From Planctomycetales bacterium (lineage in GTDB: Bacteria; Planctomycetota; UBA11346), in contig JANYGY010000253.1 in the NCBI GenBank assembly GCA_025362255.1, positions 1-12,232 of the forward strand: a DNA stretch of 12,232 nucleotides. The letters are read 5' to 3'. This document shows positions 1-5,539 of this stretch, piece after piece. How positions within the stretch are numbered: position 1 is the first letter of the stretch; each line of letters starts with the position of its first letter. The notes beneath the pieces are model-generated. The model saw nothing but the letters and a program-made list of their open reading frames with translations. It was not told the DNA's origin and did no database searches. Made by a program: the position numbers and the translations under genes.

Positions 1-53
1 GCGGTGCCTTCGCCCAGGGCATAGGCAGTGAGTTGATCGGGGGTGAGATTCAT
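1..53 (-). CDS. Start of a probable anti-sigma-type or VWA-domain protein (cut by window edge)
   Basis: Only the first 17 complete codons lie in the window, reading MNLTPDQLTAYALGEGT. The ATG (53-51) overlaps the TGA of the sigma factor gene (52-50) as ATGA, so the two are probably translationally coupled. A gene directly behind an ECF sigma factor is often its anti-sigma partner. As I recall, an opening of the type '(L)TAYALGE' is common at the start of anti-sigma-like and YfbK/VWA-type proteins in PVC bacteria. The reading frame and the overlap are seen directly. The function is inferred from position and a short motif, so it is tentative. No ribosome binding site of its own was noted beyond the end of the sigma gene. 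Confidence 0.5.
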   Translation of the reverse strand, partial: MNLTPDQLTAYALGEGT

Positions 54-571
54 GATTGAACTCCGGCAAGTTGCTGGCGCAGGGTCGCCAGTCCGGTCGA
101 TAAGAGAAAACCGACATTGGTCACCGACAAGGCGGTAATCGTCGCGATGTCAGCGTATGATAAGTCGTGGTGGAATTTCAGGCGCAAGACCTCTTGCTGG
201 CGCGGCGGCAGCTGGTTCAAAGCGGCGAGCACCTGGCTGGTGGCTTCGGCGTGTTCGAGGGCGGCGCTGGGCGGTGCGGCGGCACTGGGTTGAGCTGCGA
301 GATCCATGGCTTCGGCCTTTCGGCTGACGGCGTGACTGCGGAGGTGATCGATGCAGCGGTTTCGACAAACGGTGAACAACCACTGCGCCAGACGCCCCTC
401 GATATCAGCCCGATCGATCAGGACTTCGCCATGCAGCTTGATGAACACGTCTTGCACCGCATCACGGGCGGCATCCAGATCGTGCACATGGCGCAGGGCA
501 TAGGCCACGAGCGGACGCTCATAGCGATCAACTACGGCTGAAAACCAGCCGTCGAGAGAAGTCGGGGGCAT
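50..571 (-). CDS. ECF-type RNA polymerase sigma factor (sigma-70 family)
   Basis: A 173-residue protein with the two-domain layout of extracytoplasmic-function sigma factors. Region 2 occupies about residues 10-80, with the DAVQDVFIKLH stretch at 37-47 (region 2.2, core contact) and WLFTVCRNRCIDHLR at 64-78 (regions 2.3-2.4, -10 recognition). An Ala/Pro-rich linker at 85-112 leads to region 4 at about 115-168, containing LPPRQQEVLRLKF and a helix-turn-helix around LSYADIATITALSVTNVGFLLSTG. No extra domain is present. The cognate regulator is probably the protein starting in the ATGA overlap at its 3' end. The gene is divergent from the AlaA-type aminotransferase. Its upstream region is only 45 bp long before the MITE-like insertion at 617, so the insertion may have altered its promoter. 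There is only a weak AGGA-like site in front of the ATG. Family assignment is firm; the target regulon is unknown. Confidence 0.9.
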   Translation of the reverse strand: MPPTSLDGWFSAVVDRYERPLVAYALRHVHDLDAARDAVQDVFIKLHGEVLIDRADIEGRLAQWLFTVCRNRCIDHLRSHAVSRKAEAMDLAAQPSAAAPPSAALEHAEATSQVLAALNQLPPRQQEVLRLKFHHDLSYADIATITALSVTNVGFLLSTGLATLRQQLAGVQS

Positions 572-616
572 GGAGGGGCGTCCTGATGAGCCTACGGATG
601 AACGTGGGGAAGCTTA

Positions 617-635
617 GAGACTGTCTAGCAATTCC
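617..635 (+). repeat. Left terminal inverted repeat of the MITE-like element
   Basis: GAGACTGTCTAGCAATTCC, 19 bp, matching the reverse complement of 758-776 at 18 of 19 positions. It is preceded directly by TTA (614-616). Confidence 0.85.
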
Positions 636-757
636 GACCAAGGAGACGGTAAAAGCAGCGGTTGGCTGCCAGGAAGACGAAGTGAAGCGATGCTGGAGGC
701 ATCGTGATCGCAGTCTGACGCCGCAGACACCGCTGATTTTCGCCGTATCCGACCAGA

Positions 758-776
758 GGAATTGCTAGAAAGTCTC
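758..776 (-). repeat. Right terminal inverted repeat of the MITE-like element
   Basis: GGAATTGCTAGAAAGTCTC, 19 bp, the inverted partner of 617-635. It is followed directly by TTA (777-779), the second copy of the probable target duplication. The insertion junction also reads TTAGGAGG, which resembles a Shine-Dalgarno site but lies about 36 nt before the downstream ATG, too far to act as one. Confidence 0.85.
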
Positions 777-794
777 TTAGGAGGCTGCAAATTT

Positions 795-818
795 TCGCGG
801 CCCGTTAACGTGCCGCGA
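795..818. promoter_or_regulatory. 24-bp near-perfect palindrome directly before the aminotransferase start codon
   Basis: The arms TCGCGGC (795-801) and GCCGCGA (812-818) pair perfectly. The centre CGTTAACG (803-810) is itself a perfect palindrome. Only the 802/811 pair is mismatched. The site ends 2 bp before the ATG at 821 and takes the place where a Shine-Dalgarno sequence would be; none is visible there. As DNA it could be an operator. As RNA it could fold into a stem that hides the translation start. The symmetry is seen directly; the role is inferred. Confidence 0.55.
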
Positions 819-820
819 TC

Positions 821-2062
821 ATGCCTCTGTCCCGCATCGCCCCCAGTTCGACCCTCACCAATGTCCGTTACGAGATCCGGGGCCCGTTGGCCAAGCGGGC
901 GTTGGAAATGGAAAAAGCCGGGGCTGAGATCATCAAGCTCAACATCGGCAATCCGGGAATTTTCGGCTTTAAGGCGCCCGAGACGATGCGTCAGGCGGTG
1001 ATCGAGAATCTCGAACAAGCCGATGCATATAGCCACCAAAAGGGAATTTTTCCGGCCCGCGAAGCAGTGGTCATGCAGCAGCAATCGCGTGGGGTGATGG
1101 ATGTCACCGCCGATGACGTGTTCATGGGCAACGGCTGTTCTGAGCTGATCATTGCGGCGTTGCGCGGTTTGCTGTCGCCTGGCGATGAGGTGCTGGTGCC
1201 GTCGCCCGATTATCCGTTGTGGACGGCGGCGGCGAATCTCGCGGGTGGCACTGCGGTGCATTATCCCTGCCCCGAGGCCGACGGCTTCATGCCGGACACG
1301 GCGGCGGTGGCGGCGCTGGTCACGCCGCGAACCAAAGCTTTGGTGGTGATCAATCCCAACAATCCCACTGGTGCGGTGTATTCCAAAGCGGTGCTGACCC
1401 GGCTCGCGGACATCGCGGAACAGCATGGGTTGGTGGTCTTCAGTGACGAGATCTACGATCAAATCACCTATGACGGCGCTGAGTTCACGCCGATGGCGAC
1501 ACTCGTGCGCAAGACCCTGTGCGGGACTTTCGGCGGATTATCGAAAGTCTATCGCGCCTGTGGCTGGCGGGTCGGCTGGCTGTCTTTTTCCGGACCCAAG
1601 GACCATGCCCGCGATTACCTGCAGGCGCTCGATCTGCTGAGCGCCTTACGCCTGTGCAGCAACGTGCCTGGTCAGTGGGCGGTGCAGACGGCTCTTGGCG
1701 GCCATCAATCGATTCTCGAACTGACCAGACCCGGAGGTCGGCTCTACGAAACTCGACGGGCGCTGATTGCCGGCCTGAAAGCCAGCACGTATCTCGATGG
1801 CGTCATTCCCAACGGCGCGCTGTATGCGTTCTTGCGGGTGAAGACCGAATGCCTTGGCGCCGCCGGAGCGACCTTCGATGATCAGCAGTTCGCCCTCGAC
1901 CTCCTTGAAAAATACAAGGTTCTGGTAACGCCTGGGCGCGGTTTCAATGTGCCGTACAAAGATCATTTCCGGATCACCTTGCTGCCCGACGACCGCGCCA
2001 TGGCCGAGGTCTTCCGCCGCATCGAAAAGCTGCTCGCGGGGTATGCGGCTGGGGTGGCTTAG
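821..2062 (+). CDS. alaA: AlaA-type pyridoxal-phosphate aminotransferase (glutamate-pyruvate)
   Basis: A 413-residue fold-type I (class I/II) aminotransferase. It resembles E. coli AlaA along its whole length as I recall that sequence, from the N-terminal 'NVRYEIRGPL' and 'KLNIGNPG' to the C-terminal 'DHFRIT'. The expected reaction is reversible transfer of an amino group between glutamate and pyruvate, giving alanine in the cytoplasm. Landmarks: NPNNPTG at 178-184, SDEIYD with Asp209 and Tyr212 for the cofactor ring, GLSKVYR with the Schiff-base Lys242, and Arg384 for the substrate carboxylate. The ATG at 821 gives the N-terminus expected for the family, although it has a palindrome rather than a Shine-Dalgarno site in front. 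It is a single-gene unit converging on birA, 20 bp apart. A broader role on related 2-oxo acids is possible. This matters because the nearby lysine genes would need a 2-aminoadipate aminotransferase, but there is no direct evidence for it. Confidence 0.92.
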   Translation: MPLSRIAPSSTLTNVRYEIRGPLAKRALEMEKAGAEIIKLNIGNPGIFGFKAPETMRQAVIENLEQADAYSHQKGIFPAREAVVMQQQSRGVMDVTADDVFMGNGCSELIIAALRGLLSPGDEVLVPSPDYPLWTAAANLAGGTAVHYPCPEADGFMPDTAAVAALVTPRTKALVVINPNNPTGAVYSKAVLTRLADIAEQHGLVVFSDEIYDQITYDGAEFTPMATLVRKTLCGTFGGLSKVYRACGWRVGWLSFSGPKDHARDYLQALDLLSALRLCSNVPGQWAVQTALGGHQSILELTRPGGRLYETRRALIAGLKASTYLDGVIPNGALYAFLRVKTECLGAAGATFDDQQFALDLLEKYKVLVTPGRGFNVPYKDHFRITLLPDDRAMAEVFRRIEKLLAGYAAGVA

Positions 2063-2082
2063 ACTGAGGTACGTGGGCAACG

Positions 2083-2838
2083 TTACCAGCGCATCACCGA
2101 GCCGCTGGTCAATGCCATCGGACCGTCTGTGCGATCGAGGCAGAGTCGGCCCTGGTCGTCGATGCCCGAGCCGCGTCCGCTGACCTGTTCGCTGCCGATC
2201 GCGATCGTCAGATCTCGTCCATGCAGGACATCGCGGGTGCGCCACGAGTCGACGATCCGGTGCCATTGCTCGGCTTGCAGCAAGCCGGCTGCCTCAAGCA
2301 GATAGCGGCGGAGTCCGTCGAGCAGGTCGAGCATCGGCGGTGGAGTCGCGGTGTGTTCGGCCAGCGAAGTCGGCGGATAGGTGCGGCCGAGCGCCATCAG
2401 CATGGCGTCGCGATCATCGGCCCAATGCGGATCGATGTTGATGCCGATTCCGACCACCACGCTGGTCTTTCCGGGGCTGCCTTGCGGACGTTCGCAGAGG
2501 ATTCCCGCCAGCTTGCCCGCTTGGCCGGCGGCGGTGGTCAGGATGCAATCGTTCGGCCACTTCAGACCGATCACCAGGTCAGGACAGAGGTCCTCAACTG
2601 CATGGCACACCGCCAAACCAGCGGCGAGGGACAATTGCGGAGTCGCGGTTTTGAGGTGCAGCACAAAAGATGCGGTAAGCACGCCGCTTGGTGCCTGCCA
2701 GCGGCTGCCGTTGCGGCCGCGACCGGCGGTCTGGCGCTGAGTCCAGACGCAGGCGCCGTGGGCCAGTGCCTCGCTGTGTTCCAACGCCCAGGTGCTGGTC
2801 GATGGGCAGGTCTCTAAATCGATCAGCCACGGCCGCAT
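2083..2838 (-). CDS. birA: Biotin--[acetyl-CoA-carboxylase] ligase, short form without DNA-binding domain
   Basis: A 251-residue biotin protein ligase that makes biotinyl-AMP and attaches biotin to a lysine of carboxylase carrier proteins such as AccB. Visible motifs are GRGRNGSRW at 39-47 (biotinyl-AMP loop), KWPND at 93-97, GKLAGIL at 108-114 containing Lys109, and VVGIGINID at 128-136. A small SH3-like C-terminal domain covers about 203-250. The protein begins directly with the catalytic domain. It therefore lacks the N-terminal winged helix of E. coli BirA and should not repress biotin genes itself. A GAGGG site (2846-2850 on the complementary strand) lies 7 nt before the ATG. The gene follows the ALDH7 gene by 31 bp and may be co-transcribed with the lysine genes. 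It converges on the aminotransferase gene. Confidence 0.92.
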   Translation of the reverse strand: MRPWLIDLETCPSTSTWALEHSEALAHGACVWTQRQTAGRGRNGSRWQAPSGVLTASFVLHLKTATPQLSLAAGLAVCHAVEDLCPDLVIGLKWPNDCILTTAAGQAGKLAGILCERPQGSPGKTSVVVGIGINIDPHWADDRDAMLMALGRTYPPTSLAEHTATPPPMLDLLDGLRRYLLEAAGLLQAEQWHRIVDSWRTRDVLHGRDLTIAIGSEQVSGRGSGIDDQGRLCLDRTDGPMALTSGSVMRW

Positions 2839-2869
2839 GCGTCTACCCTCGTCCGCGCGGGTGCGATGG

Positions 2870-4330
2870 TCAACCTGCGGTCAGGTCGAAGACTACGCCC
2901 TGTGCCAAGGGCAAGGCACCGCTGCCGTTGATCGTGCTGGTGACTCGGCGCATGTAGGCTTTCCAGCTGTCGGAGCCTGCCTCACGTCCGCCGCCGCTCG
3001 CTTTATCACCGCCGAAAGCACCGCCGATCTCAGCGCCACTGGTGCCGACATTGACGTTGGCGATGCCGCAGTCGCTGCCATTGGGCGCCAGAAAATATTC
3101 CGCTTCGCGCAGATCGTTGGTCAGGATCGCCGAAGAAAGTCCGTGGCTGACCGCATTGTTTGCGGCAATCGCGGTGGCCAGATCTTCATAGGCCGACACA
3201 TACAAGATGGGCGCAAACACTTCCTCCTGAACCACGGCGGCATTTGCAGCGATTTCCACCAACGCTGGTCGGACATAGGCGCCCTCGCCACAGCACGTCA
3301 GCGGCTCGCCGCCGTGAACGCGACCGCCCTGGGCGCAGGCATCGCTTAACGCGGACTGCATCGCGGACACCGCGACGTGATCGATCAGCGGTCCTATGAG
3401 CACCCCGGACTCACGCGGGTCACCGACGCGCACTGCGGCAAAGATCGATGTCAGCCGCGGAACCACCTGGGCGTAGATGGAGGTATGCACCAGTAAGCGA
3501 CGCAACGTGGTGCAACGTTGGCCGGCGGTGCCGACCGCGGCAAACGTGATCGCACGCAGCGCCAGGTCGAGATCCGCAGAGGGGGTCACGATCGCGGCAT
3601 TGTTGCCACCCAATTCCAGCAGGCTGCGACCTAAGCGCGCAGCGACGGCCGTCGCCACTTGGCGGCCCATGCGGGTCGAACCAGTGGCTGACACCAATGC
3701 CACCCGAGGGTCCGCCGCCAAAGCAGCCCCGGCCTCGGCCGTGCCGCAGACGACCGATAGCAGGGCGTGATCATGGCCCAATTCCTTGATCGCTTGGTGC
3801 GCCACGGCGTGCAAGGCGAGCGCGCTCGGCAGGGCTTTTTCGGAGGGTTTCCACACCACCGGATTACCGCAGACCAAGGCCAGCAGCGCGTTCCACGCCC
3901 ACACGGCGAGAGGGAAATTGAACGCGGTGATCACTCCCACCAGCCCGAGCGGATGCCAGGTTTCGATCAATCGATGTCCGGGACGTTCGCTGGCGATGGT
4001 CAGGCCGTGCAATTGGCGCGACAGGCCAACCGCAAAATCAGCCATGTCGATGCACTCTTGAACTTCACCCAGCGCCTCGCTGCGGGTCTTGCCGATGTCG
4101 CGCATGATGGCGGTGGCCAGCTCGTCTTTTTTTTCACGCATCAATTCGCCAATCCGATGCACCAATGCGCCACGTATTGGTGCCGGTACCAACCGCCAGG
4201 AGTTGAAGGCGCGGCTGGCGGCGGTGATCGCGGCGGACATGTCCCCCGCGGCCACGGTCGTGATGATGCTGCCATCGATTGCCGAACGGCAGACGAGGGT
4301 GTCGGCCGGGGTGAAGGGGTGCTGAGGCAT
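2870..4330 (-). CDS. amaB: ALDH7-family L-aminoadipate-semialdehyde dehydrogenase
   Basis: A 486-residue aldehyde dehydrogenase. It has Asn138 in FNFP, Lys161 in WKPSEK for NAD(P), the general base Glu239 in LELGGNN, and the catalytic Cys273 in AGQRCTTLRR. The C-terminal stretch around residues 439-478 (FGGDKASGGGRE, GSDSWKAYMRR, LPLAQGV) is the hallmark of the ALDH7/antiquitin branch. That branch oxidises 2-aminoadipate 6-semialdehyde, which equilibrates with piperideine-6-carboxylate, to 2-aminoadipate in lysine breakdown. It starts 24 bp after the saccharopine-dehydrogenase-family gene, which would supply this aldehyde, so substrate and context agree. A strong GGAGG lies 8 nt before the ATG. 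Family is near certain; substrate is well supported but other small aldehydes, such as betaine aldehyde used by some antiquitins, are not excluded. Confidence 0.92.
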   Translation of the reverse strand: MPQHPFTPADTLVCRSAIDGSIITTVAAGDMSAAITAASRAFNSWRLVPAPIRGALVHRIGELMREKKDELATAIMRDIGKTRSEALGEVQECIDMADFAVGLSRQLHGLTIASERPGHRLIETWHPLGLVGVITAFNFPLAVWAWNALLALVCGNPVVWKPSEKALPSALALHAVAHQAIKELGHDHALLSVVCGTAEAGAALAADPRVALVSATGSTRMGRQVATAVAARLGRSLLELGGNNAAIVTPSADLDLALRAITFAAVGTAGQRCTTLRRLLVHTSIYAQVVPRLTSIFAAVRVGDPRESGVLIGPLIDHVAVSAMQSALSDACAQGGRVHGGEPLTCCGEGAYVRPALVEIAANAAVVQEEVFAPILYVSAYEDLATAIAANNAVSHGLSSAILTNDLREAEYFLAPNGSDCGIANVNVGTSGAEIGGAFGGDKASGGGREAGSDSWKAYMRRVTSTINGSGALPLAQGVVFDLTAG

Positions 4331-4338
4331 GATCGGAT

Positions 4339-4343
4339 CCTCC
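4339..4343 (-). promoter_or_regulatory. Strong Shine-Dalgarno site of the ALDH7 gene
   Basis: GGAGG on the minus strand, 8 nt before the ATG at 4330. It is the clearest ribosome binding site in the window and fixes that start. Confidence 0.8.
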
Positions 4344-4354
4344 GTCCACGAGTT

Positions 4355-5482
4355 TTACAAAGGCGGATTCCACATCGGCAATTCGCCGACGCCGTGGGCA
4401 TGGGCAGAATAATTTGCGCCAAACCGATTGCTGAGAAAACGAGGCAGATCGACTTGTTCTTGGCGGACGAAGCCGCTCTCGGGCAGGCGCCCGAGCCGAT
4501 GCAGATCGACCACTGCGCAGATGCCGCTAGCAGTCGTGATCTGGATCGCGCTCCACGGCTCGCCGAATAATTCGGCCGCATAAATCTTGCGCGCATCGGT
4601 GACCTGGGTCAGCACGCCATTTTTCCATCCGGTGACGGTGATGAACACCAGGACGACATCTTGCAGCGTGATCGGGACCGCCCGTTCGAGCAGTTCCTTC
4701 AGCAGATCGCGGCGATTACGCAATTGCAGCTCGTCGATCAGGAAGTGAACAAGGTCGCGGTGACCGCGATAGCGCACGGTCTTATAGTCCAGCGCACGCA
4801 CTCGCCCGGCGAGGGTTTCCCACACCGTGCCCAGGCCGCCGCTGGTGTTGAACGCTTCGTAATCGACTCCGTCGATGCTGAAATGCTCGAGACCTTCAAG
4901 CGCCAAAACCTCACGTTTTTCGCCTTCATGCACGACTTCGCAGGGGTTGCAGTATTCGTTGATCAGGCCGTCGGTCGACCACGTCAGATTGTACTTTAGC
5001 TCACCGACCGGGAACTGCGGCAAAGCTCCGACGCGCAATTTCACCTGATCGAGCCGCTCAAAGCCGACCGTCAGGTGATGTCCCGCGATGTTGATGAAGC
5101 CGGGCGCGAGACCGCATTGCGGCATGAAGATTTGTCCGGGTCGCGCCTGGGTCGCGAGGTCGCGCACGATGCGAGTGGTCGCGACGTCTTCGGTGAGATC
5201 GAAATAACTCGCCCCCGCGGCCAAGGCCGCACGCGCGATGCCGGGATTGACGCCATATGAACAAGCGCTGATGACGCTGTCGTGGCCAGCTGCTGCTGCT
5301 GCCAACGCAACCGGGTCGGCGACGTCGACAACCCGGGTGGTGACTCGCGGAATGTGGGCCAAGCGCGCCAGCGCAGGCGCCGCGAGGTCTCCGACAGTGA
5401 TCGCATAGTCACCGCTATCGGCGAGCAGCTTGGCGATGGCGCGGCCGATTTTGCCCGCACCTAAAAGCAGGATTCGATGCAT
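4355..5482 (-). CDS. Saccharopine dehydrogenase family protein (saccharopine or lysine 6-dehydrogenase)
   Basis: A 375-residue cytoplasmic NAD(P)-dependent oxidoreductase. An N-terminal Rossmann fold carries GAGKIG at 8-13. A second domain carries CGLAPGFINI at 123-132, FNTSGG at 211-216 and YKTVRYRGH at 233-241, all typical of the saccharopine dehydrogenase C-terminal family and of the related bacterial lysine 6-dehydrogenase. Either activity ends in 2-aminoadipate 6-semialdehyde: from saccharopine with release of glutamate, or directly from lysine with release of ammonia. The next gene encodes the enzyme that uses this aldehyde. No lysine-ketoglutarate reductase is present in the window or fused to it, so direct lysine dehydrogenation is a real alternative. 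A GGGAGA site lies 6 nt before the ATG. Transcription probably starts from the shared divergent spacer at 5483-5539. The family is secure, the exact reaction is not. Confidence 0.85.
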   Translation of the reverse strand: MHRILLLGAGKIGRAIAKLLADSGDYAITVGDLAAPALARLAHIPRVTTRVVDVADPVALAAAAAGHDSVISACSYGVNPGIARAALAAGASYFDLTEDVATTRIVRDLATQARPGQIFMPQCGLAPGFINIAGHHLTVGFERLDQVKLRVGALPQFPVGELKYNLTWSTDGLINEYCNPCEVVHEGEKREVLALEGLEHFSIDGVDYEAFNTSGGLGTVWETLAGRVRALDYKTVRYRGHRDLVHFLIDELQLRNRRDLLKELLERAVPITLQDVVLVFITVTGWKNGVLTQVTDARKIYAAELFGEPWSAIQITTASGICAVVDLHRLGRLPESGFVRQEQVDLPRFLSNRFGANYSAHAHGVGELPMWNPPL

Positions 5483-5500
5483 GGCACTTCTCCCACTCTG

Positions 5501-5533
5501 AGCATACCACAGCGGTTGGCTTTGTGGTATCCT
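5501..5533. promoter_or_regulatory. Divergent promoter region with an inverted repeat and two extended -10 elements
   Basis: ATACCACA (5504-5511) and TGTGGTAT (5523-5530) form a perfect 8-bp inverted repeat, 11 bp apart. Each arm also contains an extended -10 element pointing outwards. On the plus strand it is TGGTATCCT, with hexamer TATCCT at 5528-5533. On the minus strand it is TGGTATGCT, with hexamer TATGCT at 5506-5501. No good -35 hexamer accompanies either. The minus-strand start would fall near 5494, giving room for the Shine-Dalgarno site of the saccharopine-dehydrogenase-family gene. The plus-strand start would fall near 5540, on the ATG itself. The repeat is seen directly; promoter activity and control by a dimeric regulator are inferred. 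Confidence 0.5.
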
Positions 5534-5539
5534 CCCTTC

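Larger units (their letters stand above)
617..776. mobile_element. MITE-like element, 160 bp, IS5-family (IS1031-group-like) ends
   Basis: The left end GAGACTGTCTAGCAATTCC (617-635) and the right end GGAATTGCTAGAAAGTCTC (758-776) are inverted repeats of 19 bp with one mismatch (G624 against the base opposite 769). They are flanked by a direct TTA on each side (614-616 and 777-779). Together these are the marks of a transposed unit with a 3-bp target duplication. From memory of the IS5 family, the IS1031 group duplicates TNA and has ends beginning GAG, which fits. The interior carries no gene, only short hairpins (688-704: CGATGC/GCATCG; 713-728: GTCTG/CAGAC). It is therefore non-autonomous and would need a transposase from elsewhere. 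It sits between the divergent sigma factor and aminotransferase genes, where it could affect both promoters. Confidence 0.82.

Noticed and set aside
586..768. A 60-codon plus-strand frame inside the MITE region
   Set aside because: It crosses the left end of the mobile element, has no ribosome site and no family resemblance.
778..785. TTAGGAGG as a ribosome binding site for the aminotransferase
   Set aside because: It lies about 36 nt before the ATG, with no start codon at a workable distance. It arises from the MITE junction.
614..1462. A 282-codon minus-strand open frame across the start of the aminotransferase gene
   Set aside because: It is antisense to a clear AlaA homologue, is Arg/His-rich, has no recognisable motif and runs through the MITE. 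It is a shadow caused by GC-rich codon use.
3767..4570. A 267-codon plus-strand open frame opposite the ALDH7 and saccharopine-dehydrogenase-family genes
   Set aside because: It spans the ends of two well-supported genes and their ribosome binding site and shows no domain.
5477..5539. Start of the unknown gene at ATG 5477
   Set aside because: It overlaps the start of the divergent gene and would place the shared promoter repeat inside the coding region.
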